Assembly: GCF_000808015.1 (NCBI RefSeq)
Contig: NZ_JWHR01000044.1
Span: 1-31,791, forward strand
Direction of reading: 5' to 3'
From: Terrisporobacter othiniensis
Lineage (GTDB): Bacteria; Bacillota; Clostridia; Peptostreptococcales; Peptostreptococcaceae
Length of the DNA: 31,791 bases
Notes under the pieces: generated by a model
What the model saw: the letters and a program-made list of their open reading frames with translations, nothing else
Databases searched by the model: none
What the model was told of the DNA's origin: nothing
Shown: in pieces, positions 23,748 to 31,678 of the stretch
Position numbering within the stretch: the stretch's first letter is position 1
Layout of the letters: each line of letters opens with the position of its first letter
Position numbers and translations under genes: made by a program

Positions 23748-25523
23748 TTAAAACAGTTTTATGAACTTTTCATAGGATTTGTTTTCACAAATATTTACTA
23801 CTTTTGATGTTGTATCTAATTTATTATAAATACTTGAAAATACTTGTTCATAGTCAAGTATTTTCTCGTTATTTAATGCTAACATTATGACAAGTCTAAC
23901 TTTTCCATACTCCCAGTCTATAGGTTCTTTCAAAATACCCACAACTATTTTATTTTCTTTTATATTACCTTTTGCACCATGAGGCATTGACACCATATTT
24001 CCTATTTCTGTTGTGGCAATTTCCTCTCTTTCAAAATATGATGCTTTCATTTCTTCATCAATTATGTCATTTTTTAATAATGCATCACTCATAAAGTTTA
24101 AAACTTCGTCTTTGTTTTTGAAGTCTAAGTCTGTAAAATATAAATCTCTATCAAAGAAATCTTTCACATTAACATCTTCATAAACATATCCCGTATCCAT
24201 AAACTTTTCTATTATTTTAATTTCTTTTTCAGTTAAAAATGGCGATACATTAATAACAGGCATTTTGTCATACTCCAAAGGCATAGTTGATATTAAGAAA
24301 TCCACACTTGCGGAATCTATATAGTCAATTAAATAAGACGGAATAATTTTTACTATTTCTATCCTATCTTTAAATAGTTGCTGTAACTTGGTATTTATTA
24401 GCATGGAAGTACCTGCTCCAGATGCACAAACAATAATAACCTTAAATACTTTTCTTTTTTTGTTACTTGAGTATCTCTCCACTGCTCCTCCCACATGAAC
24501 AGCAATATTGGACACTTCATCTTCACCAATTTTCAAACCTAGCTCATTTTCTATTGTTTTTTTAGCTATTTTGGCAAGTTCATAAGCATAAGGATATTTA
24601 ATTTTCACATCATCATTTACCACATTATAGTTACAAATTCCCAGCTTATCTTTTTTAATTAAATTATTTATATGATTATATAAACATTCCATAAAGAACT
24701 CATCTTTACTAATATCTATGGCTGTGGCCAACTTCAAATTTTTACAAAATAAAGCAATTGCCTTAGTTATCTTTTCTTTATTTACATTATCATTCATTAT
24801 GGATTCACGCTTAACTTTATAACTTTTTATATAACTTTCAATAAAATTTTCATAATTATAGTAATTGCTTCGACTTAGCTTAATAAAAATTGTACTACAT
24901 AAATTTTTAAATTCTATATCACTTAAAATTAAATCTTCATTGTTTAAATATTTTAATATTTCATTTTTCAAGTTAAAAACTTTATTGCTAACATATTCAC
25001 TTAAAAAATCTTGTAATACTAATTCATTATCTTTTCTAGAACATAAATCTATTATACCCCTTACAATTTCTTCTTCATTGGCATCTACACCTATACCATG
25101 TTTATGTTTAGATACAATATTTATATTATACCTACTTAAAATTTCTTTTACTTCTTTTAGATCATTTTTTACAGAAGAAACACTTATAAACATGGCATCT
25201 GCTAACTCTTCCAACTTGATACTTTTTTCTTCTTGTAAGTTTAAATTAAGCATTGTTTTAATTATAAACTCAATTCTATCTATGTTCCCTATATGATTAT
25301 TGCTACATTCATTTATATCAATTTTTCCTTCTAGTTTGTAACCTACTCCCCTAATAGAAACTATTTTTGTATCCTTTAATTGTTTATTAATATCTTTAAT
25401 TTCACTTTGGATAGTTTTTGTAGAACAGCCAACTTCCTCGCTTAAAGCTAAACTACTTACAGGATGATTTAATTTTTTCAATATTTCTATTATTGCCAAG
25501 GCCCTTGTACTTAAATTATTCAT
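23748..25523 (-). CDS. PRD-containing transcriptional regulator with EIIB and EIIA domains
   Basis: A 591-residue MtlR/LicR-type activator. Domains in order: HTH (about 5-60) and a second HTH-like segment (about 100-140), PRD1 (about 175-260), PRD2 (about 265-355, His in CLYNHINNLI and IAVHVGGAVER), EIIB-like (about 362-445, Cys in VIIVCASGAGTSML) and EIIA of the fructose/mannitol type (about 455-591, His in GNMVSMPHGAKG). Such proteins read PTS phosphorylation. PRD1 seems to lack the usual histidine. The ATG at 25523 has AGAGGA six bases upstream; ATGs at 25529 and 25544 are worse placed. It lies upstream of fruK and probably controls fru, which is inference. Confidence 0.82.
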   Translation of the reverse strand: MNNLSTRALAIIEILKKLNHPVSSLALSEEVGCSTKTIQSEIKDINKQLKDTKIVSIRGVGYKLEGKIDINECSNNHIGNIDRIEFIIKTMLNLNLQEEKSIKLEELADAMFISVSSVKNDLKEVKEILSRYNINIVSKHKHGIGVDANEEEIVRGIIDLCSRKDNELVLQDFLSEYVSNKVFNLKNEILKYLNNEDLILSDIEFKNLCSTIFIKLSRSNYYNYENFIESYIKSYKVKRESIMNDNVNKEKITKAIALFCKNLKLATAIDISKDEFFMECLYNHINNLIKKDKLGICNYNVVNDDVKIKYPYAYELAKIAKKTIENELGLKIGEDEVSNIAVHVGGAVERYSSNKKRKVFKVIIVCASGAGTSMLINTKLQQLFKDRIEIVKIIPSYLIDYIDSASVDFLISTMPLEYDKMPVINVSPFLTEKEIKIIEKFMDTGYVYEDVNVKDFFDRDLYFTDLDFKNKDEVLNFMSDALLKNDIIDEEMKASYFEREEIATTEIGNMVSMPHGAKGNIKENKIVVGILKEPIDWEYGKVRLVIMLALNNEKILDYEQVFSSIYNKLDTTSKVVNICENKSYEKFIKLF

Positions 25524-25606
25524 ACTCATTCCTCTTTTGCTCATATCTTATATAGATTTTTATAAAATTCCCCAAATATTATTTACCCATTATATTTATA
25601 TTAAAT

Positions 25607-27724
25607 TTATTTTTTTAATTTTGCTAAAGCTTCTGCAAATGGGTTGTTGAAAGTTTCTTCATTTTTATTTTGATTTTTTAGATATTTTTGTATATCTTTT
25701 TTAGATCCCTTGCTTTTTTCTTCTGCTTTTCTTTTATTGAATGCAGATAATTTTTCTCTATATCCACAAGCACATGCAAATATTTTATTTTCACCTTCGC
25801 CTCTAAGTTCTAGTTTTTTATGACAGTTTGGACATCTAGAATTTGTTATTTGTGATACTGTTTTTCTTGTGTTACATTCTCTATCTTCACAAACAAGCAT
25901 TTTTCCTTTTTTACCATTAACTTCAAGCATAAATTTACCACAGTTAGGACACTTATTTTTAGTTAAATTGTCATGTTTAAACTTGCTATCACTTCTATTT
26001 ATTTCTTTTACTATTTCTTTAGTGTATGATTTTATATCTTCTATAAAAGCATCTTTGTTTGCTTTTCCATTTGATATATCAGTAAGTTTTTTCTCCCACT
26101 CTGCTGTTAGTGATGGAGTTTTTAGTTTTTCTGGTGCCAAGTCTAGTAACTGTCTTCCTTTAGAAGTTATATGTAGCTCTTTGTTGTTTTTCTTTTCCAC
26201 TGAGAAAGAATTAAATAATTTTTCTATTATATCTGCTCTTGTGGCAACTGTTCCCAAATTATTTTTCTCCATTTCTGTTAGTAGGGTTGCTTCGTTTAAA
26301 TATGGTGGTGGATTAGTTTTTCCAGTTTTAACTTTTACTTCTTCTATTTTTAATACATCATTTACTAATATCTCTGGAATAGTGTTTAATTTTTCATCTT
26401 CATCATCGCCATAAGCTTCTGTAAATCCAAGGTTAACTACTTTATTTCCTTTTACTCTAAAGTTTTCACCTTCGCATGTTCCAGTTATTGTTGTTTCCAC
26501 ATATTCAAAAGGAGGGCAAAGTACACTTAAGAATCTTTTTACTACTAAGTCATAGATTTTTCTTTCTTTGTCACTTAAATCACCAAGGAATACTCTTTCT
26601 TCTGTTGGTATGATTGCGTGGTGATCACTTACCTTTGAATTATCTACAAATGATTTGTTTCCTTTTATATTAGTTTTTAATAATTTAGTGCAAACCTTTG
26701 AATAATCACTTACATTAACAGCTTTTACTCTATCTTTTAAAGTTTCTACTATATCAGTAGTTAAATATCTAGAATCAGTTCTTGGATATGTAAGAACTTT
26801 GTGATGTTCATAAAGTTTTTGCATAATAGAAAGTGTTTCCTTTGCTGAGAAACCAAATATTTTATTTGCATCTCTTTGTAATTCTGTTAAGTCATAAAGA
26901 GGTTTAGAGTATCTTTTCTTATCCACTTTTTTAACATCAGTTATTTTTATTTCTTTATTATTTAATTTCTTTGCTGTATTTTCTACTTTTTCTTCATTGA
27001 AAGAAGTTGTATTATTGTTTTTGTCTACCCAATTCATTTTAAAATTAGAACTTCCTTTTTTAGTAGAAATCTCTATAGAGTAGTATTCCTTAGGTACAAA
27101 TTTTCTTATTTCTTCTTCTCTTTTTAAAATCATACCTAAAGTTGGTGTTTGGACTCTACCACAAGAAAGTTGTGCGTTGTATTTTGTTGTAAGTGCACGA
27201 GTTCCGTTTATTCCCACAAACCAGTCAGCCTCTGCTCTTGCTATGGCAGAATGATATAAATTATTGTACTGTCTACCATCTCTTAATTTTTCAAAACCTT
27301 CTTTTATTGCTTTATCTGTACTTGATGAAATCCAAAGACGTTTAATAGGTTTTTTCACGTGAGCTTTTTCTAGTATCCATCTGGCAACAAGCTCTCCCTC
27401 TCTTCCTGCATCTGTTGCTATTACAATTTCTCTCACATCTTCTCTATTTAATTGTGCTTTTACTGTGTTAAATTGCTTAGATGTTTTCTTGATAACTACA
27501 GTTTTTAATTTGGGTGGAAGTATTGGTAAGTCTTCCATTTTCCACGACTTGTATTTTTCACCGTAACTCTCTGGATCTGCCAGTGTTACTAAGTGACCTA
27601 GTGCCCAAGTTACTATATATTTACTTCCTTCTATATATCCATTTTTATCTTTATTACAATTTAATACTCTAGCTATGTCCCTTCCAACTGAAGGCTTTTC
27701 TGCTAATACTAATATTTTTTTCAT
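25607..27724 (-). CDS. topB: DNA topoisomerase III
   Basis: A 705-residue type IA topoisomerase that passes single strands and decatenates DNA. The TOPRIM domain holds E9 and DAGREGE (105-111); the active-site tyrosine is Y313 in VLTYPRTDSRYL; ELQRDANKIFGFSAKETL and TPTLGMILKREEE are further family markers. The C-terminus has two four-cysteine zinc ribbons at 592-617 and 631-653, then a Lys-rich tail. Length is typical of Firmicute TopB. Start follows AAGGAAGG. Divergent from the nitroreductase gene; no clear terminator between it and the PRD regulator. Confidence 0.95.
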   Translation of the reverse strand: MKKILVLAEKPSVGRDIARVLNCNKDKNGYIEGSKYIVTWALGHLVTLADPESYGEKYKSWKMEDLPILPPKLKTVVIKKTSKQFNTVKAQLNREDVREIVIATDAGREGELVARWILEKAHVKKPIKRLWISSSTDKAIKEGFEKLRDGRQYNNLYHSAIARAEADWFVGINGTRALTTKYNAQLSCGRVQTPTLGMILKREEEIRKFVPKEYYSIEISTKKGSSNFKMNWVDKNNNTTSFNEEKVENTAKKLNNKEIKITDVKKVDKKRYSKPLYDLTELQRDANKIFGFSAKETLSIMQKLYEHHKVLTYPRTDSRYLTTDIVETLKDRVKAVNVSDYSKVCTKLLKTNIKGNKSFVDNSKVSDHHAIIPTEERVFLGDLSDKERKIYDLVVKRFLSVLCPPFEYVETTITGTCEGENFRVKGNKVVNLGFTEAYGDDEDEKLNTIPEILVNDVLKIEEVKVKTGKTNPPPYLNEATLLTEMEKNNLGTVATRADIIEKLFNSFSVEKKNNKELHITSKGRQLLDLAPEKLKTPSLTAEWEKKLTDISNGKANKDAFIEDIKSYTKEIVKEINRSDSKFKHDNLTKNKCPNCGKFMLEVNGKKGKMLVCEDRECNTRKTVSQITNSRCPNCHKKLELRGEGENKIFACACGYREKLSAFNKRKAEEKSKGSKKDIQKYLKNQNKNEETFNNPFAEALAKLKK

Positions 27725-27777
27725 TTTAATCCTTCCTTATTTTAAATACTTTTTAAAATAATTTATTTCATTATTAT

Positions 27778-27790
27778 GTCATTTTATGAC
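27778..27790. promoter_or_regulatory. Short palindrome between topB and the nitroreductase gene
   Basis: GTCAT and ATGAC flank a TTT centre in the 154-base divergent spacer. It could be an operator for either gene; short enough to be chance. Confidence 0.25.
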
Positions 27791-27878
27791 TTTTATGATA
27801 ATAATTTTACCATATATTCAGCCTGCTTCATAGGTATGTGCTAAACTATTATTATATTATAAATTAGGGAGTGATATT

Positions 27879-28454
27879 GTGATAAAAGATTTAGTAAAAA
27901 GAAGCAGAAGTTATAGAGTCTTTGATGAAAATTATAAATTAGATAGAAAAGATTTAGTAGAACTAATAGATTTGACTAGATTTTGTCCTTGTGGCAAAAA
28001 TGGTCAGTATTTAAGATTTATTCCTATATATAAAGAGGAAGTTTTAAAACAAATATATCCTTATCTTGCATGGGCTGCTTATCTGAAAGATTGGAGTGGA
28101 CCAGTAGAAGGTGAAAGACCTACTGGTATTATTTTAGTAGTTTCAAAAGAAGGAAGTTTAACTGATCCTATTTTAGCTTGTGATATGGGAATAGCAAGCC
28201 AAGCCATAATGCTGGGTGCTGTAGAAAAAAATCTTGGTGGTTGTATGATTAGAGCTTTAAATAGAAAAAAAATTGCTGAAGTATTAAATTTATCTGATGA
28301 TTATATAATACATATAGCTCTTGCAATTGGAAAACCTGCTCAGGAAGTTATTGTGGAAGATATTCATGAGGGTGATGATGTGAAGTATTGGATGGATGAT
28401 GATAAAACACATCATGTACCTAAAATTGTTCTACATGAGTTGATAGTTGAATAA
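27879..28454 (+). CDS. Nitroreductase-family FMN oxidoreductase
   Basis: A 191-residue nitroreductase-fold protein. It opens with KDLVKRSRSYRVFDE, where RSRSYR is the family FMN-phosphate-binding segment, and has DLTRFCPCGKNGQYLRF, ACDMGIASQAIMLGAVEKNLGGCMI and IALAIGKP, all standard family positions. These flavoproteins reduce nitro compounds, quinones or other substrates with NAD(P)H; the true substrate is unknown. Start is a GTG after AGGGAG; no ATG lies in a better place. Monocistronic, next to a foldback sequence and the IS region. Confidence 0.85.
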   Translation: MIKDLVKRSRSYRVFDENYKLDRKDLVELIDLTRFCPCGKNGQYLRFIPIYKEEVLKQIYPYLAWAAYLKDWSGPVEGERPTGIILVVSKEGSLTDPILACDMGIASQAIMLGAVEKNLGGCMIRALNRKKIAEVLNLSDDYIIHIALAIGKPAQEVIVEDIHEGDDVKYWMDDDKTHHVPKIVLHELIVE

Positions 28455-28511
28455 AGTATTTTTTTAGATATTTTACCCTATGAAAAAGCCACGCCTTAGC
28501 AATTTTCGAGG

Positions 28512-28570
28512 TTGTAAATTAATTTGTGCTTTAGAGTAATTTCGCTCCTCTATCGCAATTTGATTTACTT
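28512..28570. repeat. Imperfect foldback downstream of the nitroreductase gene
   Basis: GTAAATTAATTTGTGC (28514-28529) pairs imperfectly with GCAATTTGATTTAC (28555-28568), enclosing AGAG...CTCCTCT with TTTCGCT in the loop. It is richer in C/G than its flanks, like the repeats at the other operon ends, but I cannot align it base by base to them. No classic T-tract terminator is seen for the nitroreductase gene. Confidence 0.35.
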
Positions 28571-28648
28571 ATAATATTTGTAATACTTTGTTAAATATTC
28601 ATAATTTGGATATTTAATTGTAAAGTGCTAGAACTAAATCTAGTGAAG

Positions 28649-29935
28649 TTTAAGGAATTTTTTAACCCTTATACTTCAACAAAATCTGAATATAGATTTT
28701 TAAAATTTATATTCTACCATCAAAGAATATAGATAGTTGGTTATAAATACTATCCCAATTTCTATATCTCATAGTCCACTTTTTCATTATATTTTGACTT
28801 GCTAAATAAAGCATTTTTAGCAATGATATATCTGATGGGAAAGTGGATTTTGTTTTTGTTACTTTTCTAAATTGTCTATTAACACCTTCAATTATATTTG
28901 TAGTATACATAATCGTTGTTATATCTTGTGGAAAACTAAAGAATAGTGAGATAACATCCCAATTGTCTCTCCAAATTCTTATTGCTGTAGGGTACTTTTT
29001 CCCCCATTTTTGCTCAACGACATCTAAAGCCGCCAAGGCTTCTGACTCATTTACAGCCTTATAAACATATTTAAAATCATTCATAAGTTCCTTAGAATCC
29101 TTGTAGGATACATATTTGAATGTATTTCTTATTTGATGAATTATATAACTGACTCCGGATAGCTAGCGCTTATAGCTTATTTAAAACCTGGTAAACCATC
29201 AACACTAAAAATTAGAACATCTTTTACACCCCTATTCTTTAGATCCGTTATGACACTATACCAAAACTTTGATGTTTCATTTTCACCTATCCATATGCCT
29301 AAAATATCTTTAAATCCATCTTTATTAACACCTAAAATCACATATGCGACTTTATTTTTAATTTTTGACTCATCTCTTACTTTGTAGTGTATAGCATCCA
29401 TAAATACAAATGGATATACTGTATCAAGAGGTCTATTTTTCCACATTTTTGCATGTTCAATTACACGGTCAGTTATATGGCTTACATGTTCTGCAGAAAT
29501 TTCAATACCGTATAAATCCTTTATTTGATCATGTATATCCCTAGTGGACATTCCTCGTGCATAAAGCGAAATAATTTTTTCTTCTAATCCAGAAATATAT
29601 CTTGTATGCTTTGGAATTACTTGAGGCTCAAAGTTTCCATCTCTATCTCTTTGAATATCTAGTTCTATATCTCCAAATTGTGATTTGACAGTTTTTTTAC
29701 TACTCCCATTTCGTCTGTTATCAGTATTTTTATTTTGGCTATCGCCTTTTTCATAACCAAGTTCAAGTGCAAGTTCTTGTTCTAACATTTCTTGAATTAC
29801 ATCTTTAAACATATCTTTTAGATAATTTTGAATATCAACTGGATTACTAAGTGATCCATCTGCAATAATTTATTTTATTAATTCTTTCTTTAATGTACTC
29901 ATAAAAAATACCCTTTCCGGCATTGACTTTATATT
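28649..29935 (-). mobile_element. Decayed IS256-family insertion sequence
   Basis: The left limit (28649) is set by the point where sequence becomes shared with the second copy at 31679. The right limit is approximate, just past the transposase start at 29902; no matching terminal inverted repeat or target duplication was found by eye. The element carries only a broken transposase gene on the minus strand. Confidence 0.65.
28707..29902 (-). pseudogene. IS256-family transposase, inactivated
   Basis: A Mutator-type DDE transposase (family length about 400 residues) in pieces. From the ATG at 29902 (MSTLKKELIK) there is an in-frame TAA at codon 11 (29870-29872). The main N-terminal part then runs to DGLPGFK and a TAA near 29178 where relatives have Glu. 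After ISASYPESVI the frame is lost, consistent with a loss of about ten bases, and resumes as IHQIRNTFKYVSYKDSKELM into the C-terminal part (MYTTNIIEGVNRQFRKVTKTK, then IMKKWTMRYRNW, ending FFDGRI). DDE parts VFMDAIHYKV and FSVDGLPGF are visible. With at least two stops and a frameshift it cannot make active enzyme. Confidence 0.88.
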
Positions 29936-30039
29936 TTTATCATTGCCATAAAGGAGTATTTATTTCATCATAAGCACAAATTATTTTATATTACCTTTAC
30001 TTTAATATATTTACTACAACTTTAAAAATAAGAATTAAA

Positions 30040-30258
30040 TTAGTTCTTATTTTTGATATTAAAATAACTAAGACCTATAACACCAATACCTACTAATTGA
30101 ATTGACTTACATGTATACTCAAATAATAAGGTTGATAATTCAATGCTGTGTCCTTGGCCTAAAATTCCCCATCCTATTAGATATCCTAATGGCATTGAAC
30201 ATATGATAATTATTATCCCCAATATAAATAATCTATCAATATTATTTTCTCTTTTCAT
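30040..30258 (-). CDS. Small two-helix membrane protein of unknown function
   Basis: A 72-residue protein with a basic start (MKRENNIDR), two hydrophobic segments (about 10-33 and 48-66) and a basic NIKNKN tail; the polar loop GQGHSIELSTLLFEY lies between. It starts after GGAGGAAAAC, 25 bases downstream of the secreted-protein gene on the same strand, so the pair is likely one transcript. I do not recognise the family. Immunity proteins and small accessory proteins often have this shape, but that is only a suggestion. Confidence 0.55.
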   Translation of the reverse strand: MKRENNIDRLFILGIIIIICSMPLGYLIGWGILGQGHSIELSTLLFEYTCKSIQLVGIGVIGLSYFNIKNKN

Positions 30259-30283
30259 TTTTATAAGTTTTCCTCCAACTATC

Positions 30284-30979
30284 TTATTTTATTGTTCGAT
30301 CTATACTATACATAAGTCCTTTCTTTGGAGTTGTATATGTACCTTTATGTGTTCTTATTACAGATTGTTTAGGTCCTATAATTTCATATAATTTTTGAGT
30401 GTAATTGCCTTTATCTCCTATGAATTTTATTCTATACTCTCTAGAATTTTTTGAACCTTTTGGACCTGTAAACTTATCTTCTACAGTATAAGATACACTT
30501 CTTTTACCTGTTATTTCTAAAAAGTTATCATAGGTACCTTTTACTGTTGCTGACATTTTATATGTAGCATTAATAGTTTTAGTTTGACCTTTTGCTACAG
30601 AGCATACAAACTTACTACCTAGGTTCTGATTTGTTTTAACATTTGACTTAGTTGTTTTTGTATAACGAAAGGAATCTATCATTGGTCTTATCATATTATT
30701 ATCTATTTCATTATCTTCTTCAGAATAGATGACATCATGTATTAATATCACATCTCCATCATCTGCTTCATTTATTAAATCATCAATTTCTTCTTGCGAT
30801 ACTTTATCTCTAACTTTTTCACTTATTTCAACTTGAATATTTTTTTCAGTATTACTTTCAGTCAATATTGTATCATACTGATTTACAACTTCTAGAGCAT
30901 TTGATTTTATAGGTATTTGTATTCCAATTATTACTGTTAGAGCTAATATAGCCCCTAATTTTAACTTGTTCAATTTCAT
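30284..30979 (-). CDS. Secreted protein of unknown function
   Basis: A 231-residue exported protein. Residues 1-28 form a clear signal peptide (MKLNKLK, hydrophobic ILALTVIIGIQIPI, then KSNALE for cleavage after Ala). Residues 30-95 are acidic and may be a propeptide; 100-231 are basic, Thr/Lys/Tyr-rich with alternating patterns suggesting beta strands (VCSVAKGQTKTINATYKMSATVKG). One cysteine only; no sorting signal or recognised catalytic motif. Start follows AGGGGA. It is paired with a small membrane protein and bounded by IS copies. Toxin, bacteriocin-like or surface-binding roles are open. Confidence 0.7.
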   Translation of the reverse strand: MKLNKLKLGAILALTVIIGIQIPIKSNALEVVNQYDTILTESNTEKNIQVEISEKVRDKVSQEEIDDLINEADDGDVILIHDVIYSEEDNEIDNNMIRPMIDSFRYTKTTKSNVKTNQNLGSKFVCSVAKGQTKTINATYKMSATVKGTYDNFLEITGKRSVSYTVEDKFTGPKGSKNSREYRIKFIGDKGNYTQKLYEIIGPKQSVIRTHKGTYTTPKKGLMYSIDRTIK

Positions 30980-31017
30980 AAAATCCCCTATTTATATTTT
31001 TTGACATTTTACTAGCA

Positions 31018-31033
31018 TAAGTATTTATACTTA
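31018..31033 (-). promoter_or_regulatory. Palindrome upstream of the secreted-protein gene
   Basis: TAAGTAT and ATACTTA flank a TT centre, about 40 bases upstream of the start codon. A related TAAGTATTTA lies on the minus strand near 31106-31115. They may be regulator half-sites. The rest of 30980-31243 is AT-rich, and I could not fix a promoter in it; a ribosome-site-like GGGAGG near 31095 is followed only by ATG-ACA-TAA. Confidence 0.3.
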
Positions 31034-31243
31034 ATGCCTATATCTTTTTATACTTTAATCTTTTAAAATAAGTTTTTATGTCATAGCAGAGTCCTCCCTT
31101 TTCTAAATACTTACTTATATTTTATTAATTGAAAAAGTTTTTTGTCAATATTTTACAACACTATGTAATCTTAAGATTTTGTAATTTTTTATATCATGGT
31201 TGAGTTATCTAAAATATCGAGTTTCAAAATAGATTATTTTCAC

Positions 31244-31272
31244 AAAAAAATAGCCACATAAGCAAGGTGGCT
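31244..31272 (-). terminator. Minus-strand terminator without an obvious gene
   Basis: AGCCAC (31252-31257) and GTGGCT (31267-31272) form a 6-bp stem followed on the minus strand by a T-tract (31244-31250 are A on the plus strand). A larger imperfect stem AATAG-C-CAC with GTG-A-CTATT (31277-31285) also exists. No minus-strand gene is seen between here and the second IS copy. Confidence 0.45.
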
Positions 31273-31343
31273 TAAGGTGACTATTAAACCATATATAATA
31301 ATTACTTATATATAGAATAAAAATATTACTAATATACTACTAA

Positions 31344-31610
31344 ATAATAAAAGTACTTGTTGCTTCATCATCTAATCAAGATACATGGAAAAATAGAGAT
31401 TACAACAAAAAAGCAATAGTAATAACTCCTACACTTAATGTAAGAAAATCAAGACCAGATAAGAATGGAAAACTTGGTAAATATGATTTCAAATTAAAAG
31501 AAGGAGATATTATAGAAGTAGGATATGTTCTTAATGGATGGGCTTCTATTTGGATAGAAGGAGATATGTGTTACATAAATACTGGTAGTAAGTATATAAA
31601 ATTATTGTAA
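31344..31610 (+). pseudogene. C-terminal fragment with bacterial SH3-like domain
   Basis: An open frame from just after a TAA (31341-31343) to the TAA at 31608-31610 encodes about 88 residues with no ATG, GTG or TTG start near its head. It reads SSSNQDTWKNRDYN, then TLNVRKSRPDKNGKLG, EGDIIEVGYVLNGWASIW and GSKYIKLL, the order of strands in SH3b cell-wall-binding domains. Such domains end peptidoglycan hydrolases and bacteriocins. The catalytic part is missing, so this is the tail of a truncated gene, on the opposite strand to its neighbours. Confidence 0.6.
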
Positions 31611-31611
31611 A

Positions 31612-31645
31612 TAAAAAATAAGGTGTCTAATGAAAAGCCACCTTT
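31612..31645 (-). terminator. Weak terminator-like hairpin
   Basis: AAGGTG (31620-31625) and CACCTT (31639-31644) pair with a 13-base loop; on the minus strand a T-rich run follows. It would suit a minus-strand transcript arriving from the second IS copy. On the plus strand, after the SH3 fragment, it lacks a T-tract. Confidence 0.3.
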
Positions 31646-31678
31646 AAGATGTAATAAAATTAATTTTTAACTAGGTAA

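Noticed and set aside
24865..25296. A 143-codon plus-strand frame inside the PRD regulator gene
   Set aside because: Low-complexity Leu/Ser/Ile shadow of the real minus-strand gene, with no Shine-Dalgarno.
25869..26414. A 181-codon open frame on the plus strand inside topB
   Set aside because: It is antisense to a well-supported topoisomerase gene, is Ser/Phe/Leu-rich as expected for the complement of AT-rich coding DNA, and has no ribosome site or recognisable domain.
28707..29812. Treating the two transposase parts as two separate functional genes
   Set aside because: They are the two halves of one IS256-type transposase split by stops and a frameshift; residues continue from one part to the other in a shifted frame.
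31085..31105. A ribosome site followed by ATG on the minus strand upstream of the secreted protein
   Set aside because: The frame is only two codons (ATG-ACA then stop). It may be a leader or a relic but cannot be supported as a gene.
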